Positions 1-8,615 of a stretch of 64,000 bases of DNA are shown here, piece by piece. This DNA comes from Flavobacteriales bacterium. Lineage in GTDB: Bacteria > Bacteroidota > Bacteroidia > Flavobacteriales_F > PHOS-HE28. Numbering within the stretch: the first letter of the stretch is position 1; each line of letters opens with the position of its first letter. The position numbers and the translations under genes are program-made. The notes under the pieces were generated by a model that was not told where the DNA came from, searched no databases, and was given only the letters and a program-made list of their open reading frames with translations. Location of the stretch: assembly GCA_023382455.1 (NCBI GenBank), contig JAHDVX010000014.1, forward strand, positions 28,690 through 92,689, read 5' to 3'.

Positions 1-37
1 TGGGGAAGTGCGCACACAGCGCATCGTGAAGCAGTGA
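1..37 (+). CDS. C-terminal tail of a probable T9SS cargo protein (partial)
   Basis: Reading from base 2, the frame gives GEVRTQRIVKQ followed by TGA at 35-37; the rest of the gene lies before the window. The ending resembles the last strand of Bacteroidota type A T9SS sorting domains, which commonly close with a short basic R-x-x-K tail. Only eleven residues are visible, so the identity is inferred. It is followed by a strong palindrome and a convergent gene. Confidence 0.4.
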   Translation, partial: GEVRTQRIVKQ

Positions 38-57
38 AGGCCGAAGGCTGTTGATAC

Positions 58-99
58 GAACGCAATGGGGCGGTGCAGCTGCACCGCCCCATTGCGTTC
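58..99. terminator. 42-bp perfect palindrome between convergent genes
   Basis: Bases 58-78 are the exact reverse complement of bases 79-99, with no spacer. The RNA from either strand would form a very stable GC-rich hairpin. It lies between the plus-strand gene ending at 37 and the minus-strand gene ending at 139, where a bidirectional terminator is expected. There is no T-run on either side, so intrinsic termination is inferred. Confidence 0.5.
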
Positions 100-138
100 A
101 GAATATCCTTTCCGTGCAACGGACGCTCCGGCCGATGC

Positions 139-657
139 TCAGTAGCGCTCGTTCATGACCATTTCCTTATTGTCCCGCTTCACCACGCGCCGGTCGTATT
201 CCACCTTCATCAAGCCCGTGCCCTTAAGGAAACTGATGTAGCCCACGGGTGCGGCGTAGGCCAAGGAGCCGTCCGGCAAATTGGGCACCATCTGCACCGC
301 GAAGCGGAGCAGGTTATTCCTGCGCAAGGCCTCGCGCGTAAGGTTCGCGTTCTTCGTGTCGATCAAGATCTCCTTGGTGAGGTAGCCTTCCTTCTCGAAC
401 CGGAGGTAGGCCTTGTTGCCTGCGGCAAGCACCAGTTCAAAACGCCCGTCGGGATGGACGACCAATGGAATGCAGACGCGGTTGTCCACTTCCACCACCT
501 CGAGCGTGCCGTTGCGCACGTCATCATCCACCAGAACTTTACCTTTGATCACCACCCGGTCCGGCTGTTCTTGGGCCAGGCAGCGGGGCATGCTGATAGC
601 GGACACGAGCGCGGCTGCCAGCAGGGCTCGCATCGTGGGGTTGGTCCGGGTTTTCAT
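139..657 (-). CDS. Small secreted hypothetical protein
   Basis: 172 residues. The N terminus has a basic start, a hydrophobic stretch (LLAAALVSAISM) and a likely cleavage site near CLAQ, so export is expected. The mature part contains VIKGKVLVDDDVRNGTLEVV and FEKEGYLTKEI, which resembles a small carboxypeptidase-regulatory-like beta sandwich as seen in many Bacteroidota surface proteins. The C terminus is lysine/arginine-rich with no T9SS domain. It is transcribed toward the palindrome at 58-99. No enzymatic motif was recognised and the function is unknown. Confidence 0.7.
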   Translation of the reverse strand: MKTRTNPTMRALLAAALVSAISMPRCLAQEQPDRVVIKGKVLVDDDVRNGTLEVVEVDNRVCIPLVVHPDGRFELVLAAGNKAYLRFEKEGYLTKEILIDTKNANLTREALRRNNLLRFAVQMVPNLPDGSLAYAAPVGYISFLKGTGLMKVEYDRRVVKRDNKEMVMNERY

Positions 658-750
658 TGTTCCGCAGTTGTTGGTTGCGGAAGCAAAACTCCGGGCACAT
701 GCCGGCCTTCACAATACCCATTTATGTTGATTTTTCAGCCCGGGGTCGGA

Positions 751-1392
751 TCAGATCCAGCGACGGTCCATGGCGTATTTCACCAGGCCGGCCACGCCGC
801 GCACGTTCAGCTTATGCATGAGGTTCTTGCGGTGTGTCTTCACCGTACCCTCCGAGATGCCCAGCGCCTCACCGATCTCGGCATTGCCATATTGCAGGGC
901 CACCAGGCGGATGATCTCCCGTTCACGCGTGGTGAGCCCCACGTACTCCCCGCCCATGTGCTTGTTCGTGAACTGATAGCCTGCGGCCACGCTTTCCCTC
1001 GCTGTCGGGCTCAGATAGGTGCCACCGTCCATCACCGTGCGGATCGCTTCGGCCAGCTCGCCCTTCGGTCCGTTCTTCACCACGTAGCCGTCGGCGCCCT
1101 CGATCAGCATGCTGTTCACATACTCGATCTCCGTGAGCAGGGAATGCGCGAGCACCTTGATCCCTTCGCAATGCTTGTGGATGTGGCGCATGGTGTCGAT
1201 CCCGTCCATTTCGGGCAGGGAAACCTCCAGCAGCGCCAGGTCCGCCTTCACCTGGGTGATCAGTTCCAACAGTTCCTTGCCCGTGCGGGCATGCCCCACC
1301 ACGTGGAGGTCGGCCTCCTCCGCAAATCGCGCCGAGATCCCGATCGCAACCAGGTCGTTCGTATCAGCAACAATGATCCGAGTGGGGCACAT
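751..1392 (-). CDS. LuxR/NarL-type response regulator with degenerate receiver domain
   Basis: 213 residues. The start is taken at ATG 1390-1392 because the receiver fold begins there (MCPTRIIVAD); longer upstream reading lacks domain similarity. Residues 1-120 are a REC domain and about 145-213 a LuxR-type helix-turn-helix (LTTREREIIRLVALQYGNAE, then ISEGTVKTHRKNLMHKL). The usual phospho-acceptor Asp is Glu56 (LALLEVSLPEMDG), and the acidic pair is D10-T11 instead of two acids. The conserved Lys is kept (GYVVKNGPKGEL). A Glu at this site often mimics the phosphorylated state, so activity may not depend on a kinase (inference). No histidine kinase is adjacent. Confidence 0.85.
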   Translation of the reverse strand: MCPTRIIVADTNDLVAIGISARFAEEADLHVVGHARTGKELLELITQVKADLALLEVSLPEMDGIDTMRHIHKHCEGIKVLAHSLLTEIEYVNSMLIEGADGYVVKNGPKGELAEAIRTVMDGGTYLSPTARESVAAGYQFTNKHMGGEYVGLTTREREIIRLVALQYGNAEIGEALGISEGTVKTHRKNLMHKLNVRGVAGLVKYAMDRRWI

Positions 1393-1414
1393 GGAGCGGC
1401 TCTTCCGGAGCAGT

Positions 1415-1423
1415 CGAAAGTTA
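1415..1423 (-). promoter_or_regulatory. Possible -7 promoter element of the response regulator gene
   Basis: The minus strand reads TAACTTTCG, close to the Bacteroidota -7 element TAnnTTTG, ending 22 bases before the ATG. No clear TTTG -33 element was seen. Confidence 0.3.
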
Positions 1424-1557
1424 GCGCGTCGATCACCCTGCCTGATTACCCCTGTTGGGGGATACCGGTGGAAGTGCGCCATTTCCGTTGATCGCCGGCC
1501 AGCCTGGGAATGCGGATAATGCCCCGCCGTTCCGCCGGAAATGCGATCTTGTGGACG

Positions 1558-3924
1558 ATGGCGGAGGCAGCAACCCTGGAAACCACGGAAATGGCCGCAA
1601 TGGCCGCGCGTTTCGTGAACAGCACGGACCGCCATGTGTTCCTCACCGGCAAGGCCGGGACGGGAAAAACCACCTTCCTGCACCAGCTGGCCCGCAACAC
1701 GCACAAGCGCTTCGTGATCCTGGCGCCAACGGGCATCGCCGCGCTCAACGCCGGCGGCGTCACCATCCATTCGCAGTTCCTGCTGCCCTTCGGCACCTTC
1801 ATCCCGGAGCGCCAGCTACCGCAGGACCTGCCCGAGTACGGCCAGTTCCACGACCGGGATTCGCTGAACCGGCGGCACCCGCTGAACGCCCTGCGGCGCA
1901 ACGTGCTCCGTGCCGTGGAGCTGCTGGTGGTCGATGAGGTGAGCATGCTGCGCGCGGACCTGCTGGACGCCATAGACCACCGCCTGCGCAGCGTGCGCGG
2001 CGCGTACGCAACGCCCTTCGGCGGCGTGCAACTGCTGCTGATCGGCGACCTGTACCAGCTGCCGCCCGTGGTGAAGGACGAGGAATGGCGGGTGCTGCAG
2101 CGCTGGTACGAAAGCCCGCACTTCTTCCGCTCACATGGTCTGCAGGAGGCGGGCTACGCGCACATCGAGCTGGACAAGATCTTCCGGCAGCAGGACGGCG
2201 GCTTCATCGGCATCCTGAACAACCTGCGCAACAACACCGTGACGAAGGAGGATGTGGCCGCGCTGAACGCCCATTACCGCAGGGAGATCGCGGTGGAGGA
2301 TACCCGGGGCGTGATCACCCTGACCACGCACAACCGCATGGCGGATCAGATCAATGCACGGGAGCTGGAGCACCTGCCCGGGAAGATGCACCGCTTCGAT
2401 GCGAAGGTGGAAGGCGATTTCCCGCAAAGCATGTACCCCGCGGCCACCGAACTGGAATTGAAGGAAGGCGCGCAGCTGATGTTCATCCGAAACGACATGA
2501 ACAAGGCCTACTTCAACGGGAAGCTGGCCCGGGTGAAGACCATCGACGCGGACGGCGTCCATGTGGAAATGCTGGACGACGGCAGCCTGTACACGCTGGG
2601 CAAGGAACGCTGGGAGAACAAGCGCTACGCCGTGGACGCCGCGACCAAGGAACAGAAGGAGGAGGTGCTCGGCACCTTCACCCAATACCCGGTGAAACTG
2701 GCCTGGGCCATCACGGTGCACAAGAGCCAGGGCCTCACCTTCGACAAGGCGGTGGTCGATGTGGGCAGCGCCTTCGCGCCCGGGCAGGTGTACGTGGCGC
2801 TCTCGCGCCTGCGCTCGCTGGATGGCCTTATCCTGCGCACGCGGATCGATCCCGGCGTGGTGAGCACCGACCGCGAGGTGGTGGCCTTCAGCAAACGGGG
2901 CCACGCGCAGCCGCCGCTTCCCGAACAGTTGCAGGAGCACCAGCGGCGCTACATCGAGGCCATGCTCACCAGCAGCTTCGGTCTGGGCGACATCCTGAAA
3001 AAACTGGGCTTTGCCCGCAAGGACAAGGGTGCCGGGGAGTTCGAGGACGAAAGCATGCGCCATGCGCTGGCCCTGCTGGCCACGCGGCTGGAGCAGGAGG
3101 AGGGCAACACGCGCACCTTCCAGGCCCAGTTGCTCCGGCTGCTGCGTGCCGGTGACAACGCGGTGTTGCTGGAGCGGATCGCGAAAGGCGGCGCGTATTA
3201 CAGCGCGCTGCTGCTGGACTGCATGAAGGACCTGCTGCTGCACATCGCGCAAGTGGAGCAACTGAGCCGCACCAAGCAGTACGCCGACGACCTGCGCGAG
3301 CTGGACGGCCTGCTGATGCGGCAACTGGGCATGATCGCCAAGGCGGGCCACATTGCGCAGTGCATCCTGAACGGCGATGAGGTGCGTGCGTTGCCGGAGC
3401 TGGAGAAGGAGCTGAAGGGCAAGCGCCAGGCGCTGATAGGCGAGGTGGCCCAATGGGCCCAGGAGCACAAGCCGAAGGCCAAGGGCAGATCCGGCCGCAA
3501 GCGCAAGCGGGACGACGAGGAAAGCGTGTTCGGCGGAGGTCCGGACGCGGTTCCGCTCGAAGGGATCACCGGCATCCGGCGGAAGGAAAAGCGCCCGAAA
3601 GGGGAGAAGCCGGTGAAGGGCGACACCTACCGAAAGACCTTTGCCCTGCTAAAGGAAGGCAAGACCGTGGCGGAAGTCGCGGCAGATAGGCAGCTATCGG
3701 TGGGCACCATCGAAGGCCATGTGGCGAAAGGCATTGCCGAGGGCGAGGTGGAGATCGGCACCGTGATGGAGGATGCCGTCCGTGATGTCATCGCCGACTG
3801 GATGCGCGAACATCCGGATAGCACCACGCAGGATGCCCGCAACCACTTCGGCGAGGCGTACAGCTTCGGAAAACTGCGGATGGTGCAGGCGTGGTTGCGG
3901 AAGGAAGCGCAGGGGGAAGGATGA
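1558..3924 (+). CDS. Pif1/RecD2-like superfamily 1 DNA helicase with C-terminal HTH
   Basis: 788 residues from ATG 1558; the in-frame ATG at 1510 adds 16 residues without homology. Walker A is GKAGTGKTT (31-39), Walker B is VVDEVSML (about 124-131), and the late SF1 motifs are WAITVHKSQGLTFD and VYVALSRLRSLDGL. These fit Pif1-type AAA helicases that unwind DNA 5' to 3'. The C-terminal 100 residues (KTVAEVAADRQLSVGTIEGH and following) match the helix-turn-helix seen at the end of RecQ-like and Pif1-like proteins of Bacteroidota. A basic linker (KAKGRSGRKRKRDDEE) separates the parts. Likely role: replication or repair helicase. It is monocistronic, convergent with the Ppx/GppA gene 21 bases away. 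Confidence 0.88.
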   Translation: MAEAATLETTEMAAMAARFVNSTDRHVFLTGKAGTGKTTFLHQLARNTHKRFVILAPTGIAALNAGGVTIHSQFLLPFGTFIPERQLPQDLPEYGQFHDRDSLNRRHPLNALRRNVLRAVELLVVDEVSMLRADLLDAIDHRLRSVRGAYATPFGGVQLLLIGDLYQLPPVVKDEEWRVLQRWYESPHFFRSHGLQEAGYAHIELDKIFRQQDGGFIGILNNLRNNTVTKEDVAALNAHYRREIAVEDTRGVITLTTHNRMADQINARELEHLPGKMHRFDAKVEGDFPQSMYPAATELELKEGAQLMFIRNDMNKAYFNGKLARVKTIDADGVHVEMLDDGSLYTLGKERWENKRYAVDAATKEQKEEVLGTFTQYPVKLAWAITVHKSQGLTFDKAVVDVGSAFAPGQVYVALSRLRSLDGLILRTRIDPGVVSTDREVVAFSKRGHAQPPLPEQLQEHQRRYIEAMLTSSFGLGDILKKLGFARKDKGAGEFEDESMRHALALLATRLEQEEGNTRTFQAQLLRLLRAGDNAVLLERIAKGGAYYSALLLDCMKDLLLHIAQVEQLSRTKQYADDLRELDGLLMRQLGMIAKAGHIAQCILNGDEVRALPELEKELKGKRQALIGEVAQWAQEHKPKAKGRSGRKRKRDDEESVFGGGPDAVPLEGITGIRRKEKRPKGEKPVKGDTYRKTFALLKEGKTVAEVAADRQLSVGTIEGHVAKGIAEGEVEIGTVMEDAVRDVIADWMREHPDSTTQDARNHFGEAYSFGKLRMVQAWLRKEAQGEG

Positions 3925-3945
3925 AAGCGGGAAGGGCCCGCCGGT

Positions 3946-4851
3946 TCAGCTTTCCCCTTTTCTCCCGTACTGCTTGGTGTACAGGTCGTAGATGATGCCG
4001 TCGGCCAGGCCCACCTTGGGCACGAAGACCTCCTCGATGCCGGCCTCCTCCATCACGCGCAGGAAGATGTCGGCTGCGGGGACGATCACGTCGGCGCGGT
4101 CGGGCCGCAGGCGCAGCACCTTCACGCGGTCCTCCATGGAATAGGAGGCGATGCGGTCGCGCTGCTTACGGATGTCCTTTTGTGAGAGCGGCTCGCCGTA
4201 GGCGTTGCGGTTCTCCTTGAAGATCCGGTTGATGTTGCCCCCGGTGCCTATGCCCATCAGGTTGCCGCCACTGGCCTGCACGTCGCGCAGGAAGGCCGCC
4301 AGCGCCGCCCATTCCTGGTCGGCCACTTGGTGCTGCAAGGAACGCACGGTGCCGATCTTGAAGGAACGCGACAGTTTGCGTTGGCCGTTTTCGATCCACG
4401 TGATCTCGGTGCTGCCGCCGCCCACGTCGATGTACAGGTAGCTGCGGTCCTTCAGCAGGTCCTGGGTCCAGAACGTGTTCACGATCAGATCGGCCTCAAG
4501 CTTCCCGTTGATCACCTCGATATGCACACCGCTTTCCATCTCCACCCGTGCGATCACCTCGGCGCTGTTGCTGGCTTCACGCATGGCGCTGGTGGCACAG
4601 CAGCGCAACTGATGCACGCCGTACACTTCGGAGAGCAGGCGGAAGGCCTTCAGGCTCTTGGTGAGCTGGTCGCGCTTGGCATCGCCGATATTCCCGTCAT
4701 CGAACACATCGGCGCCCAAACGGATGGGCACGCGCACCAGGGAGGTCTTCTTGATAACCGGGTGGTCCGCGCGCTCCACCACGTCGCCGATGAGCAGGCG
4801 CACGGCGTTGGAGCCGATGTCGATGGCGGCGTATGTGAGCGGGGAGGCGAT
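3946..4851 (-). CDS. Ppx/GppA exopolyphosphatase-family phosphatase, start codon apparently non-canonical
   Basis: The family splits polyphosphate or pppGpp using an actin-like ATPase fold. Signatures present: the phosphate loop AAIDIGSNAVRLLI, CCATSAMREASN, YIDVGGGSTEITW and GIGTGGNINRI. The first ATG/GTG/TTG in frame is the GTG at 4801-4803, which lies inside the phosphate loop and would remove DIGSN. The frame stays open upstream to a TGA. The best-fitting start gives a six-residue lead before AAIDIGSN and is an ATC at 4849-4851 (used here, about 301 aa). A CTG at 4870-4872 is the alternative. The gene begins just after the valS stop and is probably co-transcribed with it. Confidence 0.85.
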   Translation of the reverse strand: MASPLTYAAIDIGSNAVRLLIGDVVERADHPVIKKTSLVRVPIRLGADVFDDGNIGDAKRDQLTKSLKAFRLLSEVYGVHQLRCCATSAMREASNSAEVIARVEMESGVHIEVINGKLEADLIVNTFWTQDLLKDRSYLYIDVGGGSTEITWIENGQRKLSRSFKIGTVRSLQHQVADQEWAALAAFLRDVQASGGNLMGIGTGGNINRIFKENRNAYGEPLSQKDIRKQRDRIASYSMEDRVKVLRLRPDRADVIVPAADIFLRVMEEAGIEEVFVPKVGLADGIIYDLYTKQYGRKGES

Positions 4852-4873
4852 GTGGCGAAGGTAGCCGCCCAGC

Positions 4874-7498
4874 CTACTTCAGCACCGCCAGCCGCTCTTC
4901 CAGCGCCTTGATCTTCGCCTCGGCATCGGCCTTCTTCTTGCGCTCGTTCTCCAGTACCTGCGGCGGTGCGCCGGAAACGAAGCGTTCGTTGCCCAGCTTC
5001 TTGTCCACGCTGGTGAGGAAGCCGCGCAGGTACTTCAGTTCCTCCTCGGCCTTCTTCGCTTCGGCGGCGGCGTCCACGTTGCTGCCGAGGTCGATGGCAT
5101 ATTCGGTGGTACCCACTAAGAAGGTGATGCTACCCTCGGCGGCCTTCTCCACCGCGTTGATCGCGCCCACGTTGGCCAGCTTGTTCACCAGGGATGAAAC
5201 GGCCTGTTCCATGGGTGCGGCACCTTTCACCGCAACGTTCAATTGTTCCTTCGGGCTGATGCCGCGCCCGCTCCGCTCGTTGCGCACTGCGCTCACCAGG
5301 TCGAAGGCATGCTGCACTTCGGCTTCGAGCTTCGCATCGCCCGCGCCGCCCTTGGGCCACGCGGCAACGATGATGTCGTCACCCGCCGCGCGATCACGCA
5401 TCAGATGCCAGATCTCTTCGCTGAGGAAGGGCATGTAGGGGTGCAGCAATTTCAGCACGTCCTCGAACAGGCTGAGCGTGGCCTCGTAGGTGGCGGCGTC
5501 GATCGGTTCGGCCTGGCCGTCCACGAAGGCGGGCTTCACCGCTTCTAAGTACCAGCTGCACAGGTCGTCCCAGATCAGCTTGTAGGTGGCCATGAGTGCC
5601 TCGCTGATGCGGAACTGATCGTACAGGCCATTGAGTTCGATGGTGGCGCGGGCGATGCGCGAACGCATCCATGCCACGGCTGCTGCGGAGGAAGCTGGTT
5701 GCTCCTTCTCTGCAACTTCCCAGCCCTTCACCAAGCGGAAGGCGTTCCAGATCTTGTTGCTGAAGTTGCGGCCTTGCTCGCAGAGGCCCTCGTCGAACGG
5801 CAGGTCGTTGCCGGCGGGCGAGGAAAGGAGCATGCCCACGCGCACGCCGTCGGCGCCGTACTTGGCGATCAGCTCCAGCGGGTCGGGGCTGTTGCCGAGG
5901 CTCTTGCTCATCTTCCGGCCCTGCTTGTCCCGCACGATGCCGGTGAGGTACACGTTCTTGAACGGCACCTCACCCCGGTATTCCAGCCCGGCCATGATCA
6001 TGCGCGCCACCCAGAAGAAGAGGATCTCCGGGGCCGTCACCAGGTCGTTGGTGGGGTAGTAGTACTTGATGTCCGCGTTGTCCGGGTCCTTGAAACCGTC
6101 GAACACGCTGATGGGCCAGAGCCAACTGCTGAACCAGGTGTCCACCACATCTTCATCCTGCTTCACGCCGGCGGTGCTTTGGCCTGCGGCCTCGAACTGC
6201 GCGATGGCCTCGGCCTTGGTGCGGCACACGGCGGCATCGCCATGTTCATTGTACCACGCCGGGATCTGCTGGCCCCACCACAGTTGGCGGCTGATGCACC
6301 AGTCGCGCACGTTCTCCATCCAGTGGCGGTAGGTGTTGGCGAACTTCTGCGGGTGCAGCTTCACCTGTCCGTCCATCACCACGTCCAGCGCGGGCTTGGC
6401 GAGTTCGGCCATGCGCAGGAACCATTGCAGGCTCAGGCGCGGCTCGATCACGGCGTCGGTGCGCTCACTGTAGCCCACCTTGTTCACGATGTCCTCGGTC
6501 TTCACCAAGAAGCCCTCGGCCTCCAGTTGCTTGGCGATCTTCTTCCGGACCACGAAGCGGTCCTCGCCCACATACAGCTGTGCGGCGGCGCTCAGGGTGC
6601 CGTCGGGGTTCAGCGTGTCCACCACCTCCAGCTTGTGGCGCTGGCCGATCTCCCAGTCGTTGATGTCGTGCGCGGGCGTCACCTTCAGTGCGCCGGTGCC
6701 GAACTCGCGGTCCACGTAGTCGTCGAAGATCAGCGGCACGCTGCGGCCGATCAGCGGCACCAGCACGCGCTTGCCTTTCAGGTGGGCGTAGCGCTCATCC
6801 TCGGGGTGTACGGCCACGGCGGTGTCGCCGAGGATCGTTTCGGGGCGCGTGGTGGCGATGGTAACCCACTGGTCGGCCGTCCCTTCCACCGGATAGCGCA
6901 CATGGTACAACTTGGAGTTCACCTCCCGGTGGATCACCTCCTCGTCGCTCACGGCGGTGAGGGCCTGCGGGTCCCAGTTCACCATGCGCTGGCCGCGGTA
7001 GATCAGCCCTTTCTTGTGCAGGTCGATGAACACGCCGGTGACGGCATCGCTCAGCTCCGGCTCCATGGTGAAGCGCGTGCGGTCCCAGTCGCAGCTGGCG
7101 CCGAGCTTCTTCAATTGCTCCAGGATCACGCCGCCGTACTTCTCCTTCCACGCAAAGGCATGTTCCAGGAATTTCTCCCGGCCGATGGCGCTCTTCTTGA
7201 TCCCTTGTTCGGCCAGCAGCTTCACCACCTTGGCCTCCGTGGCGATGCTGGCGTGGTCGGTGCCCGGCACCCAGCAGGCGTTCTTGCCCAGCATCCGCGC
7301 ACGGCGCACCAGCACGTCCTGGATGGTATTGTTCAGCATGTGCCCCATGTGCAGCACGCCGGTGACGTTGGGCGGGGGGATCACCACGGTGTAGGGCTCG
7401 CGGTGGTCGGGGGTGCTGTGGAAATAGCGCTTGTCCAGCCAATGCCGGTACCATTTTCCTTCCGCGCCTGCGGCGTCGTAGTGCTTGGGGATTTCCAT
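4874..7498 (-). CDS. valS: Valyl-tRNA synthetase
   Basis: 874 residues from ATG 7496-7498 (MEIPKHYDAAGAEGKWYRHW), the usual family start; the in-frame upstream extension of 24 residues has no similarity. It charges tRNA-Val in the cytoplasm. The class I signature appears as PPPNVTGVLHMGHML (HIGH motif) and GRKMSKSLGNSPDPLELI (KMSKS motif). The editing domain (ATTRPETILGDTAVAVHPED) and the C-terminal coiled-coil arm (AEAKKAEEELKYLRGFLTSV) are present, so the enzyme is full length. A minus-strand TACCTTTG at 7514-7521 may be its -7 promoter element. Ppx/GppA follows directly. Confidence 0.97.
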   Translation of the reverse strand: MEIPKHYDAAGAEGKWYRHWLDKRYFHSTPDHREPYTVVIPPPNVTGVLHMGHMLNNTIQDVLVRRARMLGKNACWVPGTDHASIATEAKVVKLLAEQGIKKSAIGREKFLEHAFAWKEKYGGVILEQLKKLGASCDWDRTRFTMEPELSDAVTGVFIDLHKKGLIYRGQRMVNWDPQALTAVSDEEVIHREVNSKLYHVRYPVEGTADQWVTIATTRPETILGDTAVAVHPEDERYAHLKGKRVLVPLIGRSVPLIFDDYVDREFGTGALKVTPAHDINDWEIGQRHKLEVVDTLNPDGTLSAAAQLYVGEDRFVVRKKIAKQLEAEGFLVKTEDIVNKVGYSERTDAVIEPRLSLQWFLRMAELAKPALDVVMDGQVKLHPQKFANTYRHWMENVRDWCISRQLWWGQQIPAWYNEHGDAAVCRTKAEAIAQFEAAGQSTAGVKQDEDVVDTWFSSWLWPISVFDGFKDPDNADIKYYYPTNDLVTAPEILFFWVARMIMAGLEYRGEVPFKNVYLTGIVRDKQGRKMSKSLGNSPDPLELIAKYGADGVRVGMLLSSPAGNDLPFDEGLCEQGRNFSNKIWNAFRLVKGWEVAEKEQPASSAAAVAWMRSRIARATIELNGLYDQFRISEALMATYKLIWDDLCSWYLEAVKPAFVDGQAEPIDAATYEATLSLFEDVLKLLHPYMPFLSEEIWHLMRDRAAGDDIIVAAWPKGGAGDAKLEAEVQHAFDLVSAVRNERSGRGISPKEQLNVAVKGAAPMEQAVSSLVNKLANVGAINAVEKAAEGSITFLVGTTEYAIDLGSNVDAAAEAKKAEEELKYLRGFLTSVDKKLGNERFVSGAPPQVLENERKKKADAEAKIKALEERLAVLK

Positions 7499-7513
7499 GG
7501 GATGCAAAGGCCG

Positions 7514-7521
7514 CAAAGGTA
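7514..7521 (-). promoter_or_regulatory. Possible -7 promoter element upstream of valS
   Basis: The minus strand reads TACCTTTG, a full match to TAnnTTTG, ending 15 bases before the valS ATG. This would give a very short leader. No good -33 TTTG lies 19 bases upstream, so the call rests on one element. Confidence 0.35.
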
Positions 7522-7601
7522 TCTTGAAGACGCTGGAAGCTGGGGCTGCGAGCTGAGAGCCACGAGCCATGAGCTACGAGCCGTGAGCTACGAGCGGCGG
7601 C

Positions 7602-8615
7602 TTACACGGCGATCCGCGCCACCAGCTCGCGGAGCAGCTCCGCGTCGTCCGCGCTGGTGCTGCCCATGCCCTTGCTGCGCATGTCGGCCTCGCGGAGCAG
7701 GTGGTGTATTTCCTTCAGCTTGGCCGGGGGGTAGTTGCGCGCAGCGCCGGCGTAGTCCTTCACGAAGAATGGGGGCACTTTCAACGCCGAGGCCAGCTCC
7801 GCCTGAGTTTTGCCCGCCTGGTTGTGTACCACGCCGAGCTTCGCGAAATAGCCATTGAGCAGGCCGACGATGAGCACCAGTGGGGAGTCCTTGTCCGATC
7901 CAAGGAACTGTGCGATCCGTTGGGCCTTCACATGGTCCTTCCGGCCGAGGGCGTTCTGCAGCTCGAAGATGTTGTAATCCTTGCTGATGCCCACATAGCG
8001 CTGGATCAGGTCCGCGGTGAGGGCGGCGCCCTGTTCGGTGACCAGGCAGAGTTTTTCCACCTCGTTGATCAGCTTGCCGAGATCGGTGCCCAAGTGGTCG
8101 GCCAGCAATTTGGCCTCCACCGGACCCAGCCGCCGCTTGTGCGAACTGGCATACAGCTGGATCCATTCCGGCAGCTTTTCCTCCTTCATCCGGTCGCTGG
8201 TGAAGACCACGTGTTTCTTGGCCAGGTCTTTCAGCCAGGTCTTGCGCCCGTCGGCCTTTTTGTGTTTGTAGCAGATAACCAGCACGGTGGTGGGCGTGGG
8301 GGCCTTGAAGTAGGCCACCAGGTCATCAAAGGCGTCAATGCGCCACGATTGAGCTTCGCGAAGCACCACCACCTGGCGTTCGGCCATCATGGGGTAGCGC
8401 AGGCAGGTGTCCCGCACGGTGGCCGGGTCCGCATCCTTGCCGTACAGGATGGTGAGGTTGAAGTCCTTCTCGTGCTCCTGCAAGGCGTTCCGCTCGATCT
8501 CCTCGGCGATCCGGTCGATGAAGAAGGGCTCCTCGCCGTGCAGGAAATAGATGGGCCGGAAGGTCCCGCCGGCGATCTCCCGCTTGAGCTTCCTGAAGTC
8601 GTCCGTGGTGCTCAT
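7602..8615 (-). CDS. holA: DNA polymerase III delta subunit
   Basis: 337 residues, normal length for HolA. It opens the beta clamp in the clamp-loader complex during replication. The N terminus has the degenerate P-loop region GTFRPIYFLHGEEPFFIDRI typical of the delta subunit, followed by YPMMAERQVVVLREAQSW and the lid region DHLGTDLGKLINEVEKL. The C-terminal collar domain ends at RELVARIAV. The ATG overlaps the TGA of the AMP nucleosidase gene by four bases, indicating translational coupling. About 100 bases separate its end from valS. Confidence 0.93.
   Translation of the reverse strand: MSTTDDFRKLKREIAGGTFRPIYFLHGEEPFFIDRIAEEIERNALQEHEKDFNLTILYGKDADPATVRDTCLRYPMMAERQVVVLREAQSWRIDAFDDLVAYFKAPTPTTVLVICYKHKKADGRKTWLKDLAKKHVVFTSDRMKEEKLPEWIQLYASSHKRRLGPVEAKLLADHLGTDLGKLINEVEKLCLVTEQGAALTADLIQRYVGISKDYNIFELQNALGRKDHVKAQRIAQFLGSDKDSPLVLIVGLLNGYFAKLGVVHNQAGKTQAELASALKVPPFFVKDYAGAARNYPPAKLKEIHHLLREADMRSKGMGSTSADDAELLRELVARIAV

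Noticed and set aside
73..1491. Plus-strand ORF of 472 codons at the window start
   Set aside because: It runs antisense through two recognisable minus-strand genes and starts inside the 42-bp palindrome.
5699..7858. Plus-strand ORF of 719 codons opposite valS
   Set aside because: Antisense of an intact valS with the His/Gly/Leu-rich composition typical of shadow frames.
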